This document shows, one piece after another, positions 36,901 through 45,731 of a stretch of 45,731 nt of DNA. The DNA is from Amylibacter sp. (GTDB lineage Bacteria; Pseudomonadota; Alphaproteobacteria; Rhodobacterales; Rhodobacteraceae), in assembly GCA_021775375.1 (NCBI GenBank), contig JAJFHY010000076.1:1-45731 (forward strand), read 5' to 3'. The position numbers and the translations under genes were made by a program. The first letter of the stretch is position 1; each line of letters starts with the position of its first letter. Below the pieces are notes generated by a model. It saw only the letters and a list, made by a program, of their open reading frames with translations, searched no databases and was not told where the DNA came from.

Positions 36901-38076
36901 TTATTTCAGAGCACAATCTTTTGCATAAATATCCTGATGCGCATCATAAACCGTTTGTACGATTTTTGTTGTCCAGTTACCGTCGCTGTCTTTCACAACT
37001 TCACGTAGGTAATATGCCTGGATTGGCATATGGTTGTTGCCGTAAGTATATTCGCCGCGCACAGATGGATAGCTTGCTGATTTCATTGCAGCACGCATGC
37101 CATCCATATTTGTCAGATCACCACCAACGGCTTCCACGGCTGATTTTATCAGGAATATGGAATCGTATGCTTGGGCTGCGTAAAACGATGGGTAGCTGCC
37201 GTGTTTGGCACGGAAGTCTGCAACGAAGCGTTTGTTTTGTGCGTTATCAATCGTCGGATCCCATTGCTGGGTGAATTGTGACCCCAGAACATCAGTGAAA
37301 TCGGCTGCCTGGAATTTTGGCAGTGACAGTGCATCAACGGTGAATGTTGTATAAAGCGGCAAGCTGTCTTTTAGACCCGCCTGTTGGTACTGTTTCATGA
37401 ACGCACCACCGGCTTTGCCGGGGTAAAACACGAATAGGCCTTCAGCGCCTGATGCTTTGGCTTTCGCCAGTTCAGCCGAGAAATCCAACTGGGTTGGCCA
37501 TGTTGTCATGTCCGTGCCCATAATTTCACCCTTAAAGGTACGTTTAACACCCGCAACCATGCCTTTACCTGCGGCATAGTTTGGCGCGATGATATAAATC
37601 GATTTCACACCCTTTTGGTTCAGCACTTCACCCATCGCCATTGGGGTTTCATCATTCTGCCAACTAGAGGAAAAGAAGTTTTCGTGACAAAGCTTACCTG
37701 CAACAGGACCCGGGCCTGCATTGGCTGTAATCAGAAATTTGCCTGCATCCAGTACGGATTTGCGCGACGCCAGTAAAACGTGGCTCCAGATATAGCCTGC
37801 AACAATATCGACATTGTCCTGTTTGACCAGCTTGTCCGTGACCTGCTTGCCCGTTTCAGGCTTAAATCCATCGTCGGCAAAAATCAGATTAATATCCAAG
37901 TCACCCATTTTGCCGCCCATATGCTCTATCGCAAGATTGACAGCTTTTTCCTGATCTTTGCCAATAACAGCTGCACCTGTAGTCAATGTGGTGACAAAGC
38001 CGATTTTCACTTCCGCTGCCTGTGCAAGGCTGGTTAGCATGGTTGCAGCTAACGCTGCCCCTAATAGTTTTTTCAT
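36901..38076 (-). CDS. ABC transporter substrate-binding protein (Leu/Ile/Val-binding family), probable benzoate/aromatic acid uptake
   Basis: Signal peptide MKKLLGAALAATMLTSLAQA plus AEVKIGFVTTLTTGAAVIGKDQEKAVNLAIEHMGG; operon with Liv-type permeases next to box genes. Confidence 0.9.
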   Translation of the reverse strand: MKKLLGAALAATMLTSLAQAAEVKIGFVTTLTTGAAVIGKDQEKAVNLAIEHMGGKMGDLDINLIFADDGFKPETGKQVTDKLVKQDNVDIVAGYIWSHVLLASRKSVLDAGKFLITANAGPGPVAGKLCHENFFSSSWQNDETPMAMGEVLNQKGVKSIYIIAPNYAAGKGMVAGVKRTFKGEIMGTDMTTWPTQLDFSAELAKAKASGAEGLFVFYPGKAGGAFMKQYQQAGLKDSLPLYTTFTVDALSLPKFQAADFTDVLGSQFTQQWDPTIDNAQNKRFVADFRAKHGSYPSFYAAQAYDSIFLIKSAVEAVGGDLTNMDGMRAAMKSASYPSVRGEYTYGNNHMPIQAYYLREVVKDSDGNWTTKIVQTVYDAHQDIYAKDCALK

Positions 38077-38423
38077 GGTATTCCTCCCTAGAACCCTTAT
38101 TTACTTTTGAACCCGTCCTAATTGGATAAAGAATTGATTATATCGCAGAACTATTCAAATAATGAACAGCGTATATAAAGAAAATCCTTTGTTCGGATGG
38201 CACATTAGCATCATAGTAGGGGGCATGTTGGAATATATCAATTCAATAAGCAATCCGTAAACAGACACTTTATCATCAACAAACGCCGCCTTTAATCGAA
38301 GCCACCAAAAATTTGGAGCGATCCTATAAAACGTACAATATCCTCTTTCATATGGAAAAACCCAAAGCGTGCGCAATTGGTGTTGTGTTGCATCTTTTCC
38401 ATCTTCATGCGGGATGTCTTTGG

Positions 38424-39332
38424 ATGAACTCCCATGGCTCTGACAAAATTGTACCTGCTATTCTACTGAGTTTATTCGCTATTGTTCTGTTCGATTTGAT
38501 GGGGTTGATAATTAAGCACCTATCTGAAAATTATAACGCCGCCGAGTTAAGTACCTATCGCAACTTTTTTGGGCTGATACCCAGCGCGATTGCCCTATGG
38601 TCCTCTCGTCAATGGCATCAAAAAGGACGTATATTGCGGATGCGACAGTGGCGGCTTGCATGTCTGCGCGGTCTGATTACGACATTTGCACAATTTTTGT
38701 TTTATCTGTCACTAGGACGGCTGGCGTTTGCCACAGCTACGACCGTTACCTATTCCAACGCGTTGTTCATGACCGCCCTTGCAGTCCCTCTGCTTGGAGA
38801 ACGGGTCGGAATTGCACGGTGGCTTGCTGTTGGTATCGGTTTTTTAGGTGTGGTTATGATCGTGGGGCCAACGGGTGACAGTTTTTCCTATGACGCATTG
38901 TTGCCGTTAGGTGCCGCGTTTCTATATGCGTTGTCAGGTGTAATGTCGCGAATGCTAGACCTTGATGTGCCAAGCCCGCTTATCAATCTCTATTCTACAG
39001 TTGTATCGTTTATGGGCGCGATAATGCTTACATTTATAGCGGGCGGCTTCTCGGCGTTGAACGATCCCGCGGATTTGGGGTGGATCTTCGCGATGGGGTG
39101 CCTTGGCGGATCGGCTGTGTTGGTGTTGGTCATATCATTTAGAATGACCGAGCAGAGCAATCTGGCACCGTTCAACTATTTCGGCATTCTAAGTGCATTT
39201 ATCTTTGGTTGGATGTTTTTTGGCGAAACTCCGATTGATGATCTCTTTCCGGGGGCATTACTGATCATATTTGGCGGCCTGTTGATAATTTGGCGCGACC
39301 GGAGAGTGCGTCGCAATAGAGCGCAGAAATAG
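38424..39332 (+). CDS. DMT/EamA family transporter
   Basis: Ten-TM EamA repeats (LYALSGVMSRMLDLD, GRLAFATATTVTYSNALFMTALAVPLLGERVGIARWLAVGIGFLGVVMIV); start uncertain (ORF extends to 38313). Confidence 0.85.
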   Translation: MNSHGSDKIVPAILLSLFAIVLFDLMGLIIKHLSENYNAAELSTYRNFFGLIPSAIALWSSRQWHQKGRILRMRQWRLACLRGLITTFAQFLFYLSLGRLAFATATTVTYSNALFMTALAVPLLGERVGIARWLAVGIGFLGVVMIVGPTGDSFSYDALLPLGAAFLYALSGVMSRMLDLDVPSPLINLYSTVVSFMGAIMLTFIAGGFSALNDPADLGWIFAMGCLGGSAVLVLVISFRMTEQSNLAPFNYFGILSAFIFGWMFFGETPIDDLFPGALLIIFGGLLIIWRDRRVRRNRAQK

Positions 39333-39582
39333 TGACGTTGACACAAATGAGTTAATAGAAAATAGCGATAAGCATAGCCATCAGGTCAGTTATTTTGGGT
39401 GCTGTTTTATATCTAGTTTTTTAACCTTCAAAGCAATGAAACTATACGCAAACCTTCCAAAATCGCTTCTTCGACAGAGCGGGCGCAAAGGCAATCCCCT
39501 ATATGTATCGTGATCATACATTGATTGTATCAGTTCATTAAACTATCAATTTAAATAATTGACACTATTGGGGATTCCGCAA

Positions 39583-40893
39583 ATGGATAAAAGGCATTTT
39601 CCGTGGTCACGGCTCCTATCGTCTTTACTGTTTATCCCCCTACTCATAAGCCTTTCGGCGTGCGGTGAAGCTGTTTACAACCAGATTGAGTTAATGCCGT
39701 CCCCTGAAATTTACAGAGACGGTGCAGTTGATCCTTTTCCGGATTTGAAGAAAGCTACCTTTGAGGAACAGACAAAGCTTTTTTACGTGACGGATCGCGA
39801 ACCTGCTGCAATTGGAAAAGGCCAAACCTTCTATGCGAATGCACGTGGGCATTTGTTACGAGCAGGTACAGCCGACGTAAAAATATCACCGCCAGTTAAT
39901 GATTGGGAAAGCATTAGGCAGATTACGATTTCAGCCGAGCGGGATAAAAAATACATACTCAAGGTGGCAAATACAGATGAAATTGGTGTACTGCCAATTA
40001 GCTTAACATCCTTTATAGACAATCCACCTGCTAAAAATACAATTGACCAAGCTGGGCGGGATTTTGCAAAGCAAATCGATAGGCAGCTTTCAATCTCTAA
40101 GAACAAGGATATTTTTATCTATATCCACGGTTACAATGTTGATTTCGATTATTCGGTATTGGTTTCGAAAGAGTTGCAACATTTCCTTGGCTACCAAGGT
40201 GCATTTATCAGTTACAGTTGGCCATCGACCCCAAATCGTTTTGCTTATTTCAAGGACGCAGAAACCGCCAATGCGACAAGGCGTAATTTGCGTGAACTGT
40301 TACAATTTCTATCAGACAACACAAAAGCTAGACGCATTCATCTTATAGGTTATAGTGCCGGTTCCCGGTTGGCATTCGAAGTTACATATCAAATCGCATT
40401 GATGAATAAGTTTAGAAATGGTTCCTCACCTGCAAAAAGCCCGCGTATTGGAAATGTCATACTGGTTGGAAGCGATATGGACCGCAACTTTTTTGGTCAA
40501 ACTCTGACTGATGGGATATTGGATGCGGTGGATCACATGTCAATCTACATGTCAAAGTCAGACTCTGCTCTTAACATCTCAAAACTGTTTTACGGCGATC
40601 ACAGACTGGGCCAAATCTGGGTAAACGATAGCCGCTCGAGCGAAGTGGAGCAAAGACTGATAAACATGAAGAAACTCTCACTTATCGATGTTTCAGAGGC
40701 TGAGAATTCCGCTACTGGCAACGGACATTGGTATTTTCGATCCTCACCGTGGGCGAGTAGCGATATCTTTGTCTCTATGCTTTATGGCTTATCTCCATCA
40801 ACCAGAGGATTGGTTAGGCCTGAAGGTCAATCCATCTGGATGTTTCCGACTGATTACCCTGAACGGCTTTCTTCTGCACTGCTATCCAACTGA
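39583..40893 (+). CDS. Lipoprotein alpha/beta hydrolase (DUF900-like)
   Basis: Lipobox LSAC after signal peptide; KDIFIYIHGYNVDFDYSVLVSKELQHFLGYQGAFISYSWPS and nucleophile elbow IHLIGYSAGSRLAFEV. Confidence 0.87.
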   Translation: MDKRHFPWSRLLSSLLFIPLLISLSACGEAVYNQIELMPSPEIYRDGAVDPFPDLKKATFEEQTKLFYVTDREPAAIGKGQTFYANARGHLLRAGTADVKISPPVNDWESIRQITISAERDKKYILKVANTDEIGVLPISLTSFIDNPPAKNTIDQAGRDFAKQIDRQLSISKNKDIFIYIHGYNVDFDYSVLVSKELQHFLGYQGAFISYSWPSTPNRFAYFKDAETANATRRNLRELLQFLSDNTKARRIHLIGYSAGSRLAFEVTYQIALMNKFRNGSSPAKSPRIGNVILVGSDMDRNFFGQTLTDGILDAVDHMSIYMSKSDSALNISKLFYGDHRLGQIWVNDSRSSEVEQRLINMKKLSLIDVSEAENSATGNGHWYFRSSPWASSDIFVSMLYGLSPSTRGLVRPEGQSIWMFPTDYPERLSSALLSN

Positions 40894-40899
40894 AAACGG

Positions 40900-41628
40900 T
40901 TATTGGGGCTGCTGTTTTGTCATATACCTTGCCCCATCCAGTATTGAATAGACGGGTCGTTTAGTGGCCTCTTCTATGGCCTTTGCATAGGGGGGTAAAT
41001 TTCCACATTCCAATAGAAACGCACAGATATCGGGATCAGCTTTCAGCAATGACATCGCTTTTTCTATGGCTCCAGTTTCGATAGCCCGTGAATCAATTTT
41101 TTCTGACTGTTGATCTTTCGGCCTTAAGATTGCATCCGCAAACTCCGCACAATCGTCCATACCTATGATACGGACATCATTACGTTTAATCCCTGCCGCT
41201 TGCAATGCGGTGGCCCCCAGACTTTTGTATGATGCAGTCAGGATACCTATGGGGCGACTAGGGAATTTATCACGAATTCCAGCGTAATGTGATAGTGCTG
41301 ACATCATCACAGGGATACCGACTGCACCGGATATACGATCTTGAACAGAAATCAAAAAACCGCATGTCGACACAATTCCGTATGCGCCTTCAGCCTCTAA
41401 CTCTCTGGCAGCCTGACAGAATGCTTGGATCAGTTCTTCTTCCGGCAACCCATCCTTGACGATATCCAAACTACCGGCACCACTGACAACGCGTATGCGT
41501 GCCAGTGTGTCGTAGCTGTCTATATTGCCTGCATCGCCCAAAATTCTTGTGAATTTTGTATCCAGCATCAAGATACCAAGGAAAGGCCCTTCATCTTGTT
41601 CTTTAGAATTGCTGCGCGTCATTGTCAT
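40900..41628 (-). CDS. Aspartate/glutamate racemase family protein
   Basis: LGILMLDTKFTRILGDAGNID, catalytic-Cys-like GIVSTCGFLIS and AFLLECGNLPPYA. Confidence 0.78.
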   Translation of the reverse strand: MTMTRSNSKEQDEGPFLGILMLDTKFTRILGDAGNIDSYDTLARIRVVSGAGSLDIVKDGLPEEELIQAFCQAARELEAEGAYGIVSTCGFLISVQDRISGAVGIPVMMSALSHYAGIRDKFPSRPIGILTASYKSLGATALQAAGIKRNDVRIIGMDDCAEFADAILRPKDQQSEKIDSRAIETGAIEKAMSLLKADPDICAFLLECGNLPPYAKAIEEATKRPVYSILDGARYMTKQQPQ

Positions 41629-41650
41629 TTTAGAATTCCAAAATCAGAAA

Positions 41651-42568
41651 TCACCTAGGCCTTTTTCGCCCAAACAAAGCCGGTGTTGCATACATCGGGA
41701 ATTGGCTGGCCGCGACAAAGATACTTAGAAGCGGATTAATAGGCAAAACCGCAAGGAAAAGCGAAAGATTACGGTTGCCGAACATCAGGCCCAAAGCACT
41801 GGCGGTCTGCGGCGACGAAAAGCGCTGGCTGATCCAGCGCGTCACTATATTACCGCCAAGATTCAATATGATTGCCAAAAGCAAGACCGCAAAGGATTGC
41901 ATGGGAGCATTACGTATATAATTAATAACCCCATCAAAAACAGGAAAGAGGAATAAGACCATAGACAAAGCAACTATGCCGTTAAAAACATGCGGGTTTC
42001 GTGCGATTGCAGATGCCCCGAACACAGCTTGCACCAGTATGCCAAGCCCAAAGCCGCCTGCAATCATCATTGTAATCCGTGATGCCATCGAAACCATATC
42101 AATGTCAGTTACAAAACCCGCCAAGGCGAAACAGAGGGGCCCAAGAATTGGTGATGCAAGAGTAGCCAGCAAGGTTACCTGTAATGTAATGCGGGCGTTA
42201 TAACCCAATAACAAGCTCAGGCTAGTAGCGGAACTTAGTGGTGGGGTTGCTGCAAATACGATTAATAAAAGTACACCATTTTCATCCATATGGAGCATGC
42301 GCCAGAACGAAACCAAAATAAGACAAGTGATTGGCATGAATAAAAGAACAAGGCAGAACAGCAGTAATAATTTACGCACATCGACAAATTCGCGCATCAC
42401 GTTTAACAGATCAAGCCGCGCGATTGCCAAACCCAATACCAGCGACACCAATAATGGAAGTACCGGGCGCAAGGCACTGGAAACTTGCGGTAACAGGGCA
42501 ACTAAAAACAATCCTAATATCATCACCGACGATGACCGTTGCCCTATATAAGTCAGGATTCTTATCAT
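41651..42568 (-). CDS. Bile-acid:sodium-symporter-like (BASS/SBF) membrane transporter
   Basis: 305 aa, about 10 TM; AATPPLSSATSLSLLLGYNARITLQVTLLATLASPILGPL resembles BASS core region; 1-bp overlap with dctM. Confidence 0.65.
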   Translation of the reverse strand: MIRILTYIGQRSSSVMILGLFLVALLPQVSSALRPVLPLLVSLVLGLAIARLDLLNVMREFVDVRKLLLLFCLVLLFMPITCLILVSFWRMLHMDENGVLLLIVFAATPPLSSATSLSLLLGYNARITLQVTLLATLASPILGPLCFALAGFVTDIDMVSMASRITMMIAGGFGLGILVQAVFGASAIARNPHVFNGIVALSMVLFLFPVFDGVINYIRNAPMQSFAVLLLAIILNLGGNIVTRWISQRFSSPQTASALGLMFGNRNLSLFLAVLPINPLLSIFVAASQFPMYATPALFGRKRPR

Positions 42569-43875
42569 TAATTATTGCTGCGAATGTTATCAGGCAGCCA
42601 TGTCGCAAGTTCCGGCCAGACCACAAGGATAACAACCATCAAAAGCATCAATCCAACCATTGGGATAGCCGTTTTCGCAATATAAGAAATCTCATGTGTG
42701 GTCATGCCCTGCAGTACGAATAGATTAAATCCGATCGGCGGTGTCACTTGGGCGGTTTCAATCACCACAACAAGAAAAATACCAAACCAAATAACATCAA
42801 TCCCGGCTTGGCGTATCATGGGTTCTACAATCGCCATTGTTAACACCACCGAAGACAAACCGTCCATGAACATTCCCAAAACAAGATAAAATACGGTAAG
42901 AACGGCGATCAAAACGATTGGGGAAAGGTTCATCGTGTCGATCCATGTCGCAAGTGCCCGCGGTAATCCGGTAAACCCCATTGCCAAAGACAAAAAAGCG
43001 GCCCCCATCAAGATGAGTGCAATCATGGCAGAGGTACGTGTGGCACCCATCAGACTGGCACTAAAGGTTTCCCAGGTCAGTGAACGTTGAAGCGTAGCCA
43101 ATGCAAGTGAGCCCAACACACCCACAGCGGCTGCTTCGGTAGCTGTCGCCCATCCAAAGTACATTGATCCGATTACAGTGAATACCAACATCAAAACAGG
43201 TATCAAAAAACGGCTTTCAGAAAACATCTCCGATAGCGGCATTGATGGCTCCGGGGCGGGCCGTTCATCTTTACGTAGAAAATGCCATCCAATAATATAT
43301 GCCATAAATAAGCTGGATAAAACCAACCCCGGCAATATTCCGGCCATGAAAAGCTTTGTAATAGACTCGTTGATGGTCACGCCATAAACAATCAAAGTCA
43401 AAGATGGGGGGATCATTAAACCAAGCGTCGCCGCCCCGGCCAATGTCCCGATTATCATATATTCCGGGTAACCGCGTTTACGCAGCTCCGGTATCGACAT
43501 TTTACCTACTGTTGTAAGTGTTGCAGCAGACGATCCCGACACAGCGGCAAAGAGTGTACAACCAGCAATATTGGTGTGCAGCAATCCGCCCGGCAACCAA
43601 CGCATCCATGGTGCAAGCCCGCGAAAAAGATCCTGTGATAATCGCGTTCGAAACAAGATTTCACCCATCCAAATAAACAATGGCAGGGCCGTTAATGTCC
43701 AACTGGAAGCACCTGTCCAGATTGTCGTAATCATAGCATCACCGGCCGGCCTTGTTGTGAATAGTTCCATACCAACCCAAGCGACACCCATAAGCGCCAG
43801 ACCTATCCAGACGGAACTGCCCAGAAGTGCAAAAAGCACAAAAAGAAAAATTGCGGTTGCATAAAGTTCGGTCAT
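42568..43875 (-). CDS. TRAP transporter large permease subunit (DctM family)
   Basis: LPLFIWMGEILFRTRLSQDLFRGLAPWMRWLPGGLLHTNIAGCTLFAAVSGSSAATLTTVGKMSIPELRKRGY. Confidence 0.94.
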   Translation of the reverse strand: MTELYATAIFLFVLFALLGSSVWIGLALMGVAWVGMELFTTRPAGDAMITTIWTGASSWTLTALPLFIWMGEILFRTRLSQDLFRGLAPWMRWLPGGLLHTNIAGCTLFAAVSGSSAATLTTVGKMSIPELRKRGYPEYMIIGTLAGAATLGLMIPPSLTLIVYGVTINESITKLFMAGILPGLVLSSLFMAYIIGWHFLRKDERPAPEPSMPLSEMFSESRFLIPVLMLVFTVIGSMYFGWATATEAAAVGVLGSLALATLQRSLTWETFSASLMGATRTSAMIALILMGAAFLSLAMGFTGLPRALATWIDTMNLSPIVLIAVLTVFYLVLGMFMDGLSSVVLTMAIVEPMIRQAGIDVIWFGIFLVVVIETAQVTPPIGFNLFVLQGMTTHEISYIAKTAIPMVGLMLLMVVILVVWPELATWLPDNIRSNN

Positions 43876-44585
43876 TCTACTGCCTCGCCTTTAATGTTGC
43901 TTTTACCATTGATCAAAAGCCGGAAAAGATTATCCCACAGCGCAATTGCTAAGAGCGTTGATCCTATGGACATCGGTAGTTGAGGCAGCCAAACGGGCGT
44001 ATATACCCATGCATCCCCGACATTAGCCCATAGCTCACCCCAATCTGTAGGCCATGTACCGAACATGCTAATGAATGCGATAAACCATTCCGGAACTTGG
44101 TCTTGCCCCTGCGTTCGATCATTCAGCATGTCGGACATGAAGTTTGTTTTCACAGCGTATCTTGCGAAATATGTGGCTGTGACGGCGGCTATCAGCATCG
44201 CATATGCATCCACCCACTTACGTGTGAAATTATTGATATTCAATAAAATCGAAACTCGGATATGGGCGCCGTTGTTTAGAGCATAAGCGAAAGCAAAGAA
44301 TGACGTGGCCGCCATTGCATAACCTGCAAACTCGGTAGAGCCCTGAAAGCTAACACTGCTCCAGCGTGCAATCATTTGAAGTACGATGATCACTAAAATT
44401 ATAACCATAAACACTGCAGCCAATACACCGCTGGCTAAATAAACGCGATCCAACAAGTGCCATACGGGTGTTAACAACCGCTTTCCTGTTGTGCGAAAAA
44501 AGAAACAAAGGGTTGCAAAAATTATAGGCATAACGAACAACCAAGCCCATAATGGAATGCCCAACAGTGATGCCCAATCATTCAT
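43872..44585 (-). CDS. TRAP transporter small permease subunit (DctQ family)
   Basis: 237 aa, SFQGSTEFAGYAMAATSFFAFAYALNNGAHIRVSILLN; 4-bp overlap with dctM. Confidence 0.88.
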   Translation of the reverse strand: MNDWASLLGIPLWAWLFVMPIIFATLCFFFRTTGKRLLTPVWHLLDRVYLASGVLAAVFMVIILVIIVLQMIARWSSVSFQGSTEFAGYAMAATSFFAFAYALNNGAHIRVSILLNINNFTRKWVDAYAMLIAAVTATYFARYAVKTNFMSDMLNDRTQGQDQVPEWFIAFISMFGTWPTDWGELWANVGDAWVYTPVWLPQLPMSIGSTLLAIALWDNLFRLLINGKSNIKGEAVE

Positions 44586-44606
44586 TGTATTCTCCCCTTA
44601 AATCAA

Positions 44607-44633
44607 CGCGGCCCTCTTTCTTAGAGGGCCGCG
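44607..44633. other. Intercistronic hairpin dctP-dctQ, perfect 11-bp stem
   Basis: CGCGGCCCTCT-TTCTT-AGAGGGCCGCG; no T-run on minus strand. Confidence 0.87.
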
Positions 44634-44651
44634 CAATAGTGTAAACTGAAA

Positions 44652-45626
44652 TCAGTTAGCTTTGTATGCGTCAAGAATAGCTTGACCGTCAGCACCAACT
44701 TCTTTCAGCCAGTCATCAGTCATTTTTGCACCGATGGCTTTCAATTCAGCCAAGAAATCCGGGCTGGCCGGCTCCACGGTCATGCCGCCTTTTTCCAATT
44801 CCTCAAAGTAGAAGCTTGCAAGATCAGCAGATTTTTGTGCACAGGCCGCGCCGGTTTCGTCACCTGCTTTTTGCAAAGCCGCCTGAGTGTCTGCGTCCAA
44901 TCCGTCCCAAACGCCTTTGTTTACCATCACATAATTGCGCGGCAACCATGCATTCACTTTGTAGTAGTGGCTTAGGTGTTCCCAAACTTTGCGGTCATAA
45001 CCGGTTGATCCGGATGAGATGAAGGATTCAGCTACACCCGTTGCCAGTGCCTGGCTAAGTTCAGCAGCTTCAACCTGTACGGGGATCATGCCCAAACCTT
45101 CGGCGAATGTTGCCGTGGCAGAGTTATATGAACGGAATTTAACGCCCTTGGTATCGGCGCTGGAATTCACTGCCTTGTTGAAATAGAACCCCTGACCCGG
45201 CCACGGACATGTATAAATCGCAACCAGATTCTGGCCAGCCAGTGCTGCGTTCACTTTGTCCTTTGCCGCGGCCCAAAGCTTATCATTTTCCTCATAAGTC
45301 GTTGCCAGAAATGGCAGGTTGTCCCAACCCAGAATAGGGGCTTCATTCGCATGTGCCGACATGAAACGTTCGCCGATTGGTGCCTGACCGGTTTGAACGG
45401 CACGCTTTATCTCGCCACCTTTGAACAATGAGCCACCCGGATGCACTGTAATTTCCAGCCCGCCATTGGTGTATTCTTTCACTTTATCAGCGAAGATCAC
45501 ACCGTGTTCAGAGTGAAAATTTGTTGCTGAATAGGCCATTGGCATATCCCATTTTTCGGCCATTGCGGAACCCGCAAAACCTACAGTGGCCAATGTGGCG
45601 CATAATGTGATGTTTATTGTCTTCAT
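44652..45626 (-). CDS. TRAP transporter substrate-binding protein (DctP family)
   Basis: MKTINITLCATLATVGFAGSAMAEKWDMPMAYSATNFHSEHGVIFADKVKEYTNGGLEITVHPGGSLFKGGEIKRAVQTGQAPIGE. Confidence 0.94.
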   Translation of the reverse strand: MKTINITLCATLATVGFAGSAMAEKWDMPMAYSATNFHSEHGVIFADKVKEYTNGGLEITVHPGGSLFKGGEIKRAVQTGQAPIGERFMSAHANEAPILGWDNLPFLATTYEENDKLWAAAKDKVNAALAGQNLVAIYTCPWPGQGFYFNKAVNSSADTKGVKFRSYNSATATFAEGLGMIPVQVEAAELSQALATGVAESFISSGSTGYDRKVWEHLSHYYKVNAWLPRNYVMVNKGVWDGLDADTQAALQKAGDETGAACAQKSADLASFYFEELEKGGMTVEPASPDFLAELKAIGAKMTDDWLKEVGADGQAILDAYKAN

Positions 45627-45656
45627 TTTATTCTCCCTGGTTTTCATTATAGTCAG

Positions 45657-45731
45657 TTAAATTCGCCGATTTGCGGCATATGCAGACAAATCGGTATTCA
45701 TTGGAGCGCCTGTCACAAGCTTTGCCAGCCA
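45657..45731 (-). CDS. C-terminal fragment of a truncated CDS running off the window; possibly an FAD-dependent (DAO-family) oxidoreductase
   Basis: Minus-strand frame reads WLAKLVTGAPMNTDLSAYAANRRI-stop; this xxDLSxYxxxR ending resembles DAO-family C-termini; only 24 aa visible. Confidence 0.5.
   Translation of the reverse strand, partial: WLAKLVTGAPMNTDLSAYAANRRI

Noticed and set aside
39504-39520. Small dyad TGTAT-N7-ATACA upstream of the DUF900-like lipoprotein
   Set aside because: Only 5-6 bp arms in AT-rich sequence; could easily be chance.
1-45731. CRISPR arrays, tRNA/rRNA genes, transposases, prophage or toxin-antitoxin modules
   Set aside because: No regularly spaced repeats, RNA-gene hallmarks, or transposase/integrase/toxin-like ORFs were recognised in the ORF track or by reading.

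Overview
The window looks like alphaproteobacterial chromosome, Roseobacter/Rhodobacterales-like from gene content and protein style. It is densely packed with catabolic and transport operons. Left to right: (1) an MttB-family methyltransferase divergent from a GlxA/AraC-type regulator; (2) a HAD hydrolase, a DUF3572 protein and an ECF sigma / putative anti-sigma / Spy-like / EF-hand group, then a DUF983 protein; (3) a taurine-type ABC transporter (tauABC) with a pta-like gene, where TauC carries an unusual periplasmic insert; (4) a long minus-strand operon: N-formylglutamate amidohydrolase-like protein, TRAP transporter, glutamine-synthetase-like ligase, ALDH and Fe-ADH, divergent from an RpiR regulator and readable as a gamma-glutamylation route for an amine or amino alcohol; (5) a membrane GDPD, an HdeD-like protein and a membrane-anchored protein with a PLA2-like CCxxHDxxY motif; (6) a coniferyl-aldehyde-dehydrogenase-like ALDH; (7) a complete-looking aerobic benzoyl-CoA (box) cluster: boxR, boxA, boxB, boxC, an alpha/beta hydrolase, benzoate-CoA ligase and a Liv-type ABC transporter, with repeated TGCA-N6-TGCA operators; (8) an EamA exporter and a DUF900-type lipoprotein hydrolase; (9) a second TRAP operon with a BASS-like transporter, an Asp/Glu racemase-family protein and a truncated possible FAD oxidoreductase at the right edge. 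The most notable non-coding signal is that all four solute-binding-protein genes are followed immediately by a perfect intercistronic hairpin without a T-run. I saw no tRNA, rRNA, CRISPR array or transposase. Most gene content belongs to known families. No wholly new system can be claimed from sequence alone; the gamma-glutamyl operon, the TauC insert and the PLA2-like protein are the best candidates for under-described biology.
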